From the NCBI GenBank assembly GCA_964623625.1, contig CAZUUJ010000011.1:1-64000 (forward strand): 64,000 bases of DNA, given 5' to 3'. The notes under the pieces are model-generated. The model worked only from the letters and a program-made list of their open reading frames with translations. It was not told where the DNA came from and searched no databases. Shown one piece after another: positions 43,377 through 52,411 of this stretch (position 1 is its first letter; every line of letters starts with the position of its first letter). A program made the translations under genes and the position numbers. This stretch comes from CAZLGM01 sp964623625. GTDB lineage: Bacteria; Desulfobacterota; Desulfobulbia; Desulfobulbales; Desulfocapsaceae.

Positions 43377-44993
43377 ATGTCTCCATCGATACAACTTTAC
43401 GACACCACGCTCAGGGATGGCACCCAGGCAGAAAGTTTCAATCTGTCGGTCAGGGATAAAATCCGGATCAGCCATAAGCTCGATGAGTTTGGAATCGATT
43501 TTGTCGAAGGCGGCTGGCCCGGCTCAAACCCTGCTTCGGTTGATTTTTTCAACAAGATGAAAAAAGAGAAGCTGAGCTATGCCAGGATGAGCGCGTTTGG
43601 TTCCACACGGCTATTCAAAAATCCGGTGGAAAAGGATGCTAATCTGCAGGCATTGCTTGAGGCGCAAACACCTGTCATCACCATATTCGGAAAGTCGTGG
43701 GATATTCATGTGACCGATGCCTTGCGTATAAAACTGGAAGACAACCTGCTGATCATTAGAGAATCCCTCGAATTTCTGAGACCTCACGTCGATAAACTGT
43801 TTTATGACGCTGAACATTTTTTTGACGGATTCAAGAAGAATCCCGATTACGCGTTGTCCACACTCGAACAGGCGATCGCAGGCGGAGCTGACTGCCTTAT
43901 TCTTTGCGACACCAATGGCGGTCTGTTGCCCCATGAACTGACGACAATCGTTAAAAAGGTCATGAAGTTCCTGAAAAAGAAAGGAAGTGATGTGGATCTT
44001 GGGATTCATGCCCATAACGATTCGGAGACTGCCGTGGCCAATTCTTTGATGGCAGTTGACCTTGGTATTGTTCAGGTGCAGGGGACGATCAATGGTTATG
44101 GCGAACGATGCGGCAATGCCAATCTCTGCTCGATTATACCTGCCCTTGGGCTTAAAATGGGTTTAAAAGCCAGGTCAATTGGTAATATGCATATGCTTGC
44201 AGAAACTTCCGGTTTCGTTGATGAGCTGGCCAATCTTCCCCATAATAAATTTCAGCCTTACATCGGTCGGGCCGCCTTTGCCCATAAAGGCGGAATTCAC
44301 GTTTCCGCCGTGAAGCGAAACCCGCTCACCTACGAACATATTGATCCTAAACAGGTTGGCAACCTGCGCAGAATTCTTGTTTCCGACCAGTCAGGAAGAG
44401 CAAATGTGCTCGATAAGGCAGAGAAATTTGGTGTCAACCTGGATAAAGATGATCCGGTTGTCTCATCCATCGTTGCAGAAATCAAGCGGCTTGAAAAAGA
44501 TGGTTTTCAGTATGAAGTGGCTGATGCTTCTTTTGAAATTCTCATGAGAAGAACGATCGGTCATTTACCCATCTATTTCAAATTAAAAGGTTTCCGGGTT
44601 ATCAACACCAAGAGAAAAATGCTAAAGCCTCCTGAAACTGAAGCCTCGATCCGATTAAAAGTAGGAGGTGAAGAAGTTATGGAAGCATCCATGGGTGATG
44701 GTCCTGTTAACGCTTTGGATAATGCTTTGAGAAAAGCGCTGACCCGTTTCTATCCTAATCTCGATGAGATGCATCTGGTCGACTACAAGGTTCGTGTATT
44801 ATCAGGAGAGAAGGGGACCGGTGCAAAAGTCAGGGTTTTAATCGAGTCTGGTGATAAACATGGACAGTGGGGGACTGTAGGTGTTTCTCTCAACATAATC
44901 GAAGCATCCTGGCAGGCTCTGGTCGATTCCATCACCTACAAACTAATGAGGGATGAACAGCGAAAAGAAAAAGGGCAGAAGAGAAAAAAGTAA
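43377..44993 (+). CDS. cimA: (R)-citramalate synthase
   Basis: A 539-residue DRE-TIM enzyme joining pyruvate and acetyl-CoA to give citramalate, the threonine-independent route to isoleucine. Metal/catalytic motif YDTTLRDGTQ is at the N-terminus, IHAHNDSETAV later, and the C-terminal LeuA-dimer-type domain is complete. A GTG nine bases upstream is possible; the ATG at 43377 is preferred. The next gene overlaps its 3' end by about 41 bp. Confidence 0.9.
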   Translation: MSPSIQLYDTTLRDGTQAESFNLSVRDKIRISHKLDEFGIDFVEGGWPGSNPASVDFFNKMKKEKLSYARMSAFGSTRLFKNPVEKDANLQALLEAQTPVITIFGKSWDIHVTDALRIKLEDNLLIIRESLEFLRPHVDKLFYDAEHFFDGFKKNPDYALSTLEQAIAGGADCLILCDTNGGLLPHELTTIVKKVMKFLKKKGSDVDLGIHAHNDSETAVANSLMAVDLGIVQVQGTINGYGERCGNANLCSIIPALGLKMGLKARSIGNMHMLAETSGFVDELANLPHNKFQPYIGRAAFAHKGGIHVSAVKRNPLTYEHIDPKQVGNLRRILVSDQSGRANVLDKAEKFGVNLDKDDPVVSSIVAEIKRLEKDGFQYEVADASFEILMRRTIGHLPIYFKLKGFRVINTKRKMLKPPETEASIRLKVGGEEVMEASMGDGPVNALDNALRKALTRFYPNLDEMHLVDYKVRVLSGEKGTGAKVRVLIESGDKHGQWGTVGVSLNIIEASWQALVDSITYKLMRDEQRKEKGQKRKK

Positions 44994-45402
44994 GGGGAAC
45001 GATCAAAGGATTATCATTCTGCTGATTATCACCTGTTCCCTGGTGCTGTCCAAAATGGCCATTTTTGAAACAGCAGCACACTTCTCAAACAGCCGGCAGG
45101 TTAGAAATTTGAGCTGGAACCATTCCGGTCTGTGTTATTTATTCAATTCAAATTGTTTTAGTGAGAAGCGGGAGGGGATGGCTAACCATCTGGCTCCTTT
45201 TTTTTTCAAGCAGATTTCAATTAATAGTTCATCCAGAGAGCTGCTAATGACCATCAAGGGTGTCGGTCCGGTGATGGCAGAGGCTATCATATCCCAACGA
45301 AGAATATCCGGCCCTTTTACTCATCCCGATGATTTGCTTCGTATTCGAGGAGTTGGTCCAAAACGAATGGCCTATCTGGCAAACCATCTTTCTTTTCATT
45401 AA
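44953..45402 (+). CDS. ComEA-like helix-hairpin-helix membrane protein
   Basis: A 149-residue protein: a basic N-terminus, one membrane helix (about 20-38), a spacer, and two helix-hairpin-helix motifs at the C-terminus (TIKGVGPVMAEAIISQR and RIRGVGPKRMAYLA). The layout is that of ComEA-like DNA-binding proteins, which capture DNA during uptake or act in DNA transactions. Start overlaps the cimA end by about 41 bp, and miaA begins 2 nt after the stop. Confidence 0.8.
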   Translation: MNSEKKKGRREKSKGNDQRIIILLIITCSLVLSKMAIFETAAHFSNSRQVRNLSWNHSGLCYLFNSNCFSEKREGMANHLAPFFFKQISINSSSRELLMTIKGVGPVMAEAIISQRRISGPFTHPDDLLRIRGVGPKRMAYLANHLSFH

Positions 45403-45404
45403 TA

Positions 45405-46358
45405 ATGGCGGTCCGCTTTCCAATAGACAGCCCGATTTTGATTCTGGTTGGTCCCACAGCAATTGGAAAGACCGATCTTTCAATTGAGCTGGCGTCCCGT
45501 TTCCACTGTGAAATCATATCCATGGATTCCATGCAGGTCTACAGGTACATGGATATCGGCACTGCCAAAATAAAAGAGGAAGAAAAAAAAGGGATTGTCC
45601 ATCATTTGATCGATATTGTTGATCCCGATGTACATTACGATGCCGGTTGTTTTACCCACGACTCACTGGAAGCTGTACAGGCCATCCGTGGAAGGGGAAA
45701 CAACATTCTCATTACCGGAGGGACAGGGCTGTATCTGAAGGCATTGACGGACGGTCTGATGAGAGATATTCCTTCTGATGAAAAGATCAGGGAAAAGCTT
45801 AAGAAACAACTTTTTAAAAATGGTGCTGATGATCTTTTTGACGAACTTCAGCAGTACGATCCGACAACCGCAGCCAGAATCCATAAAAACGATCATTATC
45901 GTTTAGTACGGGCGCTTGAGATTTTTAAGCTGACAGGAAAGAGCTGGGCTGAACACATTGATGAACAGAAATTTGAGAAGGGAAAGAGATTTACAAATTG
46001 TCTTGAAATTGGCTTAACATGCGACCGTCAAAATCTTTATGAACGAATCGACAGACGGACCATAAAGATGATGGAAGTTGGACTTGAAGACGAGGTCTCG
46101 GGGCTTCTGGCAATGGGGTATCATAGGAATCTTAAATCAATGAAATCTATTGGTTATCGGCACATGGTCAACTATTTTGAGGGTAAATGGAGCAGGGAAG
46201 AGGCATTTAATTTGCTGGCTAGAGATACCAGGCATTATGCCAAGCGACAATATACCTGGTTTAACAAATCTGATTCAATTCGCTGGTTCGACGTCTCTGA
46301 CAGACAAACCATTCTAAAAACAGTCTCAAATTGGTTCCATAGACAAGTACCTATATGA
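45405..46358 (+). CDS. miaA: tRNA dimethylallyltransferase
   Basis: A 317-residue enzyme adding dimethylallyl to A37 of tRNAs reading UNN codons. P-loop GPTAIGKTDLS, DSMQVYRYMDIGTAK, and DTRHYAKRQYTWF near the C-terminus are diagnostic. Starts 2 nt after the ComEA-like gene and is followed by recJ, so this is a packed operon. The product is a substrate for MiaB (50 kb) and a recognition base for TrmL (41 kb). Confidence 0.96.
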   Translation: MAVRFPIDSPILILVGPTAIGKTDLSIELASRFHCEIISMDSMQVYRYMDIGTAKIKEEEKKGIVHHLIDIVDPDVHYDAGCFTHDSLEAVQAIRGRGNNILITGGTGLYLKALTDGLMRDIPSDEKIREKLKKQLFKNGADDLFDELQQYDPTTAARIHKNDHYRLVRALEIFKLTGKSWAEHIDEQKFEKGKRFTNCLEIGLTCDRQNLYERIDRRTIKMMEVGLEDEVSGLLAMGYHRNLKSMKSIGYRHMVNYFEGKWSREEAFNLLARDTRHYAKRQYTWFNKSDSIRWFDVSDRQTILKTVSNWFHRQVPI

Positions 46359-46371
46359 AAGGCAGATTGTT

Positions 46372-48129
46372 TTGACTCAGAATATGCAGAAAAAGAACGG
46401 TACCTGTTCACAAGATCAACTGAAGCTTGCCAGGGAATTTCGGGTTGATCCGATTATTATTCAGCTTTTGAACAAGAGAGATATCATCTCAAGAGATGAT
46501 ATTGATGACTTTCTCAATCCTACGCTGGCCAAATTGCCGCCTCCCAAACAGTTTCAGGGAATCCAGGAGGCAGTTGAACTCATTATCCGGGCGATCCGAT
46601 TAAAGAGTCGAATAATCATCTGGGGTGATTATGATGTTGACGGCGTGACCGGTACGGCACTGCTGGTTAATTTCTTCAGATCAATTGGAGTGGAAGCAGA
46701 ATATCACATTCCCGATCGGTTGACTGATGGCTATGGTCTCAATTGTAAGACACTTGTTCAATTAAAAAAAGAAACCAAAGGGGACCATCCGCTCATCATA
46801 ACAGTTGATTGCGGTATCTCCAATTTTACTGAGACTAAAAAAGCAAAGGATCTGGGATTTTCCATTATTGTCACCGACCATCATGAGGTCTCGGAAGAAA
46901 TCCCGGTTGCAGATGTGATCATCAATCCTAAGTCACCAAATGTACATGATATTTTTTATAATCTTGCTGGAGTAGGGGTGGCCTTTTATCTTGTGGCGGG
47001 ATTGCGAGCGGAATTGGACCGGTCTGGGTATTTTGAGGAGGGTAAAATCCAATTGCCGAATATGAAGAATTTTCTTTCTTTTGTCGCTCTTGGATCGATT
47101 GCTGATATGGTACCTTTGATTGGGATAAATCGTATATTAGTAAAGGGAGGTTTTGAAGCTCTGTTAGAGTATCAACATACTGGTCTGAACGCCTTGCTTG
47201 AGTCTTGCGATATCCATTCACAACTGATTACCGGAGATGATATCGGTTTTTCCATTGCTCCAAAGATTAATGCGGCCGGTAGAATCGGTAAAGCCCAAAA
47301 GGCGCTGGAATTATTGCTCTGTTTCGATCTAAAAAAAAGCAAGCAGTTGGCTGCATCACTTACTCGAATGAACAATACCAGGCGAAAGTTAACAAGAGAG
47401 GTGTTTGCTGAGACTCAGGATCGGGCGAAACGTCTTCTTGACCAGGACGACTGTTGTGTGGTTCTGGAAGGAGAATACCATCCTGGTGTTGTTGGAATCG
47501 TAGCTTCTCAGCTCGTTGATAGGTATAGAGTGCCTGTTATTGTGTTTAGTCGTGATAAAGAAAACAACGGAAACATCATATTAAAAGGTTCGGCGAGATC
47601 TGTGGAAGGAGTAAATCTGTTCAAAATTCTACAGAAATGTGAGCGTTTTCTGGTGAAATATGGCGGTCATCGACAGGCTGCCGGATTAACAATTTCCAAT
47701 GATAATTTCGAAGGATTTAAAACGATCTTCAATCAACACATACTGTCGATAACCGAAGGAAAACCGATACAGAAATCGTTTGAATTTGATCTTGATGTTT
47801 CTGTTGATAAAGTGTTTTCAGGAAATGTCATTCGTCAACTTCAATTACTGGAACCCTATGGTGTAGGAAATCGACAGCCGGTATTCCGTGATGAGAAAAC
47901 AGAACCGGTACAAATTAACACTGTCGGCAATGGCGGTAATCATATCAAGGTTCGTTTTCGCGGAAAACAATCCAATCAGAATGGGATCGGATTTGGTCTT
48001 GGCCATCAACTGACAGAAATGCGAGAAAGAAGAAATCACTCCATAATATATTCACCTATGCTTAGCCGTTTTAAAAAATCCGCTAATTGGCAGGTAAAGA
48101 TATTATCTATTCATCCACCAGGATTATAA
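46372..48129 (+). CDS. recJ: Single-stranded-DNA-specific exonuclease RecJ
   Basis: A 585-residue 5'-3' exonuclease of recombination repair. DHH motifs include GDYDVDGVTG, DCGI and TDHHE, then DHHA1-type GGHRQAAG near residue 435. TTG start at 46372, since AAGG is about 9 nt upstream while the next ATG (46384) is too far from it. The C-terminal OB fold is present and the protein ends slightly shorter than some relatives. Confidence 0.93.
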   Translation: MTQNMQKKNGTCSQDQLKLAREFRVDPIIIQLLNKRDIISRDDIDDFLNPTLAKLPPPKQFQGIQEAVELIIRAIRLKSRIIIWGDYDVDGVTGTALLVNFFRSIGVEAEYHIPDRLTDGYGLNCKTLVQLKKETKGDHPLIITVDCGISNFTETKKAKDLGFSIIVTDHHEVSEEIPVADVIINPKSPNVHDIFYNLAGVGVAFYLVAGLRAELDRSGYFEEGKIQLPNMKNFLSFVALGSIADMVPLIGINRILVKGGFEALLEYQHTGLNALLESCDIHSQLITGDDIGFSIAPKINAAGRIGKAQKALELLLCFDLKKSKQLAASLTRMNNTRRKLTREVFAETQDRAKRLLDQDDCCVVLEGEYHPGVVGIVASQLVDRYRVPVIVFSRDKENNGNIILKGSARSVEGVNLFKILQKCERFLVKYGGHRQAAGLTISNDNFEGFKTIFNQHILSITEGKPIQKSFEFDLDVSVDKVFSGNVIRQLQLLEPYGVGNRQPVFRDEKTEPVQINTVGNGGNHIKVRFRGKQSNQNGIGFGLGHQLTEMRERRNHSIIYSPMLSRFKKSANWQVKILSIHPPGL

Positions 48130-48464
48130 CGGTGGATTCATTCCAGGATTAACCCAGTAAATTCAACAGGGAAGAAGTCAACAAGTAAAAAACATCAACC
48201 AACCCCATGTTTTTGCAGTATTTATTTAAATTAATCATAATATACATTATGCGACATTGTAAAAATTAATTAGAATAAAGGTTTGAAAACCTCTTTAACT
48301 ACACTCTTTTCCTTTTACTCTAAAAGTGGTAAAAGTGGTCGTTTTCGTGCGATTTTAAGCCGAACCGAGAGTCTATTAGCCTTTTCTCAGTTCAATAATT
48401 AATAAATATCAAGTATCACTATAGTAAATAAGCTCGTCAGAAACGGATAAAATTGGAGATATAC
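48130..48464. other. 335-bp intergenic region before purB
   Basis: No gene seen. It contains a short palindrome GGTTTGAAAACC (48280-48291) and a tandem 9-bp repeat AAAAGTGGT (48322-48330, 48331-48339), which could be a regulator site for purB. No PurR-like or riboswitch signature recognised. Confidence 0.4.
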
Positions 48465-49910
48465 ATGTCCCGAGAAATTTATCAGGAACCCCTTGTCAGT
48501 CGATACACAAGTCGTGAGATGCAGGAACTGTTCTCCGAGAAAACTCGATTCACCCTTTGGCGAAAATGCTGGATTGCACTTGCTGAAGCCCAATATGAAC
48601 TCGGGTTGGATGATATCATCTCACCTGAAATGATCGACCAGATGAAAAAGAATGTTGACAATATCGACTATGATCTCGCTGCTGCCAAAGAAAAAGAAAT
48701 TCGCCACGACGTAATGGCCCATGTTTTTGAGTTTGGCACCAAATGCCCACAAGCCGAAGCAATCATTCACCTTGGGGCTACATCCCAATTCGTTGTCTGC
48801 AACAGTGATCTGATCATTCAGAAACGCGCCATGTCACTTATCAAACAGGCACTCTTGCAGGTTATTAAAAATCTAGCAAGCTTCTGCCTTGAATATAAAG
48901 ACACGGCAACACTTGGGTTCACTCACTATCAACCGGCACAACCCACCACTGTGGGTAAGAGAAATACCCTGTATATTCAGGATCTTATAATGGATCTAGA
49001 GTATATTGAAAACTTTAAAAACCAGATCAAGGCCCGGGGGGCCAAAGGAACTGTAGGCACCCAGGCCACCTTCATTGAACTGTTTAAAGGTGACCATAAA
49101 AAGGTTCGAATTCTGGATTCACTGGTTGCTCAAAAACTTGGTTTTGACAAAGTTTTTGAAGTTACCGGGCAAACCTACCCTCGAAAACTCGACATGAAAT
49201 TAGCCGAAACTCTTTGTGGAATTGGCGCTTCAGCCCATAAGTTTGGTGTAGACTTACGATTATTGTCCAACCTGAAGGTACAGGAAGAGCCATTTACCAA
49301 GAAACAAACCGGCTCCTCTGCCATGGCTTATAAAAGAAACCCCATGCGCTCTGAGAGAATGACCGGACTGGCCAGAAAACTGATGGGATTACCAGTAAAT
49401 TTTGGTGCAACCTTTGCAAACCAATGGTTTGAACGCACGCTCGATGATTCCGCCATTCGTAGAATGGACATTCCACAAGCTTTTTTATTAACAGATGCAT
49501 TGTTAAAGTTATACATTAATATTACGTTAAATATGGTTGTATTCCCAAAACAAATAGAACGACATTTAAAGATGGAACTTCCGTTTATGTCCACAGAAGT
49601 GATTCTTATGGAAGCAGTCGAAAAAGGAAAATCGCGACAGGAAATGCATGAGGTGGTCAAGGAGCACTCTCTTGAAGCTGGTAAAGTAGTTAAAGATACA
49701 GGTCTGGAAAACGACCTGCTCGACAGGCTGGCAGCCGATGAGCGTGTCCCCTTTTCCAGGGAAGAACTGCATGAATTGGTCGGTGATTTCACCCAATTCA
49801 CCGGTAGAGCCGGACAACAGACTGAAGAATACCTTCAGGAGATTGTCTATCCCTTGCTGGACAATTATAAAGATGAGATGAAAGAAGTTGATTCATCCCT
49901 TTCCGTCTAA
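48465..49910 (+). CDS. purB: Adenylosuccinate lyase (eukaryote-type)
   Basis: A 481-residue purine enzyme acting on SAICAR and adenylosuccinate. ATG at 48465 has GGAG seven nt before it, better than the TTG at 48453. Catalytic His is in LGFTHYQPAQPTTVGKR, and the signature loop reads GSSAMAYKRNPMRSER. Long stretches follow the animal ADSL pattern (RHDVMAHV, IIHLGATSQ, QWFERTLDDSA). Most family members have Pro where Ala sits in SSAMAYKRNP. Residue spacing and length (about 484) also match ADSL. Confidence 0.95.
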   Translation: MSREIYQEPLVSRYTSREMQELFSEKTRFTLWRKCWIALAEAQYELGLDDIISPEMIDQMKKNVDNIDYDLAAAKEKEIRHDVMAHVFEFGTKCPQAEAIIHLGATSQFVVCNSDLIIQKRAMSLIKQALLQVIKNLASFCLEYKDTATLGFTHYQPAQPTTVGKRNTLYIQDLIMDLEYIENFKNQIKARGAKGTVGTQATFIELFKGDHKKVRILDSLVAQKLGFDKVFEVTGQTYPRKLDMKLAETLCGIGASAHKFGVDLRLLSNLKVQEEPFTKKQTGSSAMAYKRNPMRSERMTGLARKLMGLPVNFGATFANQWFERTLDDSAIRRMDIPQAFLLTDALLKLYINITLNMVVFPKQIERHLKMELPFMSTEVILMEAVEKGKSRQEMHEVVKEHSLEAGKVVKDTGLENDLLDRLAADERVPFSREELHELVGDFTQFTGRAGQQTEEYLQEIVYPLLDNYKDEMKEVDSSLSV

Positions 49911-49931
49911 ACTATTAGATTATCGTTGTTT

Positions 49932-50165
49932 ATGAAAAATACGCATGAACATCTACCTACTCTGGAGGAAATGTTCTTAATCATAACCAGAGAGAAATAT
50001 GCATACCTGAAAAATATACTTGAAGGCTATGATTCACTCTGTTGCCTATCTTCTGTTGACATGAATCGTGGAGTCGTCTGTCTACGATTTCCAAAAGAGG
50101 TACGAGCAGATATTTTCGGCCTCTTGAACCGGATTGCTGACAAATTAAACTCGCTCAAAACCTAG
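49932..50165 (+). CDS. DUF4911-type small protein
   Basis: A 77-residue protein with the DUF4911-like layout: a helix, YAYLKNILEGYDSLCCLSSVD, then strand GVVCLRFP and helix. No catalytic motif. Lies between purB and miaB on the same strand and is likely cotranscribed. A TTG at 49926 could add two residues. Function unknown. Confidence 0.65.
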   Translation: MKNTHEHLPTLEEMFLIITREKYAYLKNILEGYDSLCCLSSVDMNRGVVCLRFPKEVRADIFGLLNRIADKLNSLKT

Positions 50166-50211
50166 AAACAACTTTAACTAGTCAGTACTTCGCTGAAAAT
50201 ATTTAAAGTAT

Positions 50212-51573
50212 ATGGACCAATCAGCATTCTATATAAAAACCTTCGGCTGTCAGATGAATGAGCGTGATTCTGAAATCATGGCTCAAACACTGGCCCAGCA
50301 TGGTTCGATTGAAACCATGAAAATTGAATCTGCCGATGTGATTATTTTAAACACCTGTTCTATTCGGGCCAAGGCTGAACAAAAAGTGATGTCGCTGCTC
50401 GGATCATTGAGGAAGCTAAAAAAACTAAAACCGGATCTGACTATCTGCGTTGCCGGATGTGTCGCCCAGCAGGAAGGACAACAGCTCATTGACCGAATGG
50501 ATCATGTTGACATGGTGGTCGGCACCCAGAATATCTATAAAATTGATCATCTCCTCAGTCGATCCCGGGAGTCAAAAGTTATCGCTGTTGATCTGGATAA
50601 CAATTACACCATACCGCAGTTTATCCCGGATTATTCAACCCAGAACGACACAACAGCGGACAACATCGCCACTGTTGCCGATTTCTCCCGATTTGTCACC
50701 ATAATGCAGGGGTGCGACAACTATTGTTCCTATTGCGTTGTCCCCTACACCCGAGGCAGAGAGATTTCACGAAATTATAATGATATAATTGAAGAAGTAA
50801 AAACACTGGTTGACCAGGGTGTTGTAGAGATCACTCTGCTTGGCCAGAATGTCAATTCCTACGGAAGAACAAATAACGTAACAAAACCCGGCAAAAAGAC
50901 CGGCTTTGCCGATCTGCTCCATGGGGTCGCAGAAATAAATGGACTCAGACGGTTACGATTTACCACTTCCAACCCAAAAGATCTTTCCGATGAACTGATT
51001 AGATGTTTCCGGGATATCGATATTCTTTGCCCCCAATTCCACCTTCCAGTCCAATCCGGTTCAAATCGTATCTTAAAAAAGATGAACAGGAACTATACAG
51101 TGGAAAAGTACCAGCAGCTCATCGATGTTCTTCGCGAAAATCGGCCGGATATCTGTATCAGCACAGACATGATAATCGGCTTTCCGGGTGAAGATGAAAA
51201 CGATTTCGATTTAACCATGAAACTGCTCAACAAAGTCTCATTCAACAGTTCATTCTCCTTTAAATATTCAGACCGTCCAGGTACCCGTTCGGCGGATTTT
51301 TCTGACAAGGTTGATGAACAGGTTAAATCTGATCGGCTGCAAACATACCAGAAAAGACAGGATGAAATCAGCCTCAAGAGAAACAGTGGGTTTGTTGGAA
51401 AACGGATGGAAATTCTGGTAACTAGAAATGAAAAAGACGGTTTTACCGGACGGACTACAACCAACCACCTGGTCCATGTCCAATCCGCAAAAATAGAAAA
51501 ACCTGGAAATTTCTGCGTAGTCGACATCATCCATGGCGGGCCCCATTCACTCAAGGGTATACCGATTTTGTAA
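50212..51573 (+). CDS. miaB: tRNA-2-methylthio-N6-dimethylallyladenosine synthase
   Basis: A 453-residue methylthiotransferase adding a methylthio group to i6A37. The N-terminal cluster cysteines are Cys13 (KTFGCQMN), NTCSIR and AGCVAQQ; the radical SAM motif is CDNYCSYC, and a C-terminal TRAM domain closes the protein. Completes with MiaA (45 kb) the ms2i6A37 pathway. Confidence 0.96.
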   Translation: MDQSAFYIKTFGCQMNERDSEIMAQTLAQHGSIETMKIESADVIILNTCSIRAKAEQKVMSLLGSLRKLKKLKPDLTICVAGCVAQQEGQQLIDRMDHVDMVVGTQNIYKIDHLLSRSRESKVIAVDLDNNYTIPQFIPDYSTQNDTTADNIATVADFSRFVTIMQGCDNYCSYCVVPYTRGREISRNYNDIIEEVKTLVDQGVVEITLLGQNVNSYGRTNNVTKPGKKTGFADLLHGVAEINGLRRLRFTTSNPKDLSDELIRCFRDIDILCPQFHLPVQSGSNRILKKMNRNYTVEKYQQLIDVLRENRPDICISTDMIIGFPGEDENDFDLTMKLLNKVSFNSSFSFKYSDRPGTRSADFSDKVDEQVKSDRLQTYQKRQDEISLKRNSGFVGKRMEILVTRNEKDGFTGRTTTNHLVHVQSAKIEKPGNFCVVDIIHGGPHSLKGIPIL

Positions 51574-51668
51574 ATTTGTATTGCTATTCCAAACTTGCGT
51601 CCATAACCATCGGGTTGTATATACAACTGTAAACACTATTTTTAACAATTCATCTCAATACAATAACA

Positions 51669-52319
51669 ATGATGATTGATCTACATACCCATACCTTTTT
51701 CAGTGACGGTGCCCTTGTTCCGGCGGAACACTTACGCAGGGTCGAGGTTCTAGGATATGAAGCAGTGGCCATTACAGACCATGCCGACTCATCCAATTTG
51801 GACTTTATCATTCCAAGGATATCTCAAGCGGCTACCGATTTGAACCAACATTCTTCAACCAGACTGATTCCGGGAATTGAATTGACCCATGTGCCTCCAG
51901 GATTGATCGGGGAACTTGTTAGCCGGGCTCGGCAACTTGGCGCTCAGGTTGTGGTTGTCCACGGTGAAACGGTGGTTGAACCGGTTGCACCTGGCACCAA
52001 TCGCGCCGCTTTGGATGCCGGAGCTGATCTGCTTGCCCACCCCGGGTTAATCAGTGAAGATGATGCAGCCCTTGCCGCTGAAAAGAACATTTTCCTGGAA
52101 CTCTCCGGCCGTAAAGGTCATTCGATCACTAATGGTCATGTAGCTACAATAGCTAAAAGAGTGGGAGCAAAACTGGCCGTATGCGCCGATGCTCATGCAC
52201 CAGGCGATTTTCTTACATCAGAATCGGCAAAATATGTTGCTCTTGGTGCCGGATTAAGTGAGAATGAGTATCTGAAAGTGAGAAAGGATATGAGCAAGTT
52301 TGTAGCTCATATCAGATAA
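51669..52319 (+). CDS. PHP-domain histidinol-phosphatase-like hydrolase
   Basis: A 216-residue metal-dependent PHP domain protein. Metal ligands are visible in DLHTHTFFSDG, ITDHAD, VVVHGETV and CADAHAPGD. The family includes histidinol phosphatase (HisK) and other phosphoesterases. The absence of other his genes here (hisHF is 47 kb away) leaves function open. A terminator follows at 52359-52406. Confidence 0.8.
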   Translation: MMIDLHTHTFFSDGALVPAEHLRRVEVLGYEAVAITDHADSSNLDFIIPRISQAATDLNQHSSTRLIPGIELTHVPPGLIGELVSRARQLGAQVVVVHGETVVEPVAPGTNRAALDAGADLLAHPGLISEDDAALAAEKNIFLELSGRKGHSITNGHVATIAKRVGAKLAVCADAHAPGDFLTSESAKYVALGAGLSENEYLKVRKDMSKFVAHIR

Positions 52320-52358
52320 GCCGACCCAAAAGAGCAAATCAAAGAAGAAAATCGGACA

Positions 52359-52406
52359 AGAAATATCGAATGTCGAAGACAAACAACTTCATCATTCGAT
52401 ATTTCT
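52359..52406. terminator. 14-bp inverted repeat, bidirectional terminator
   Basis: AGAAATATCGAATG (52359-52372) and its exact complement CATTCGATATTTCT (52393-52406) with a 20-nt loop. Lies between the PHP gene and the convergent parC gene. Confidence 0.75.
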
Positions 52407-52411
52407 CTCCA

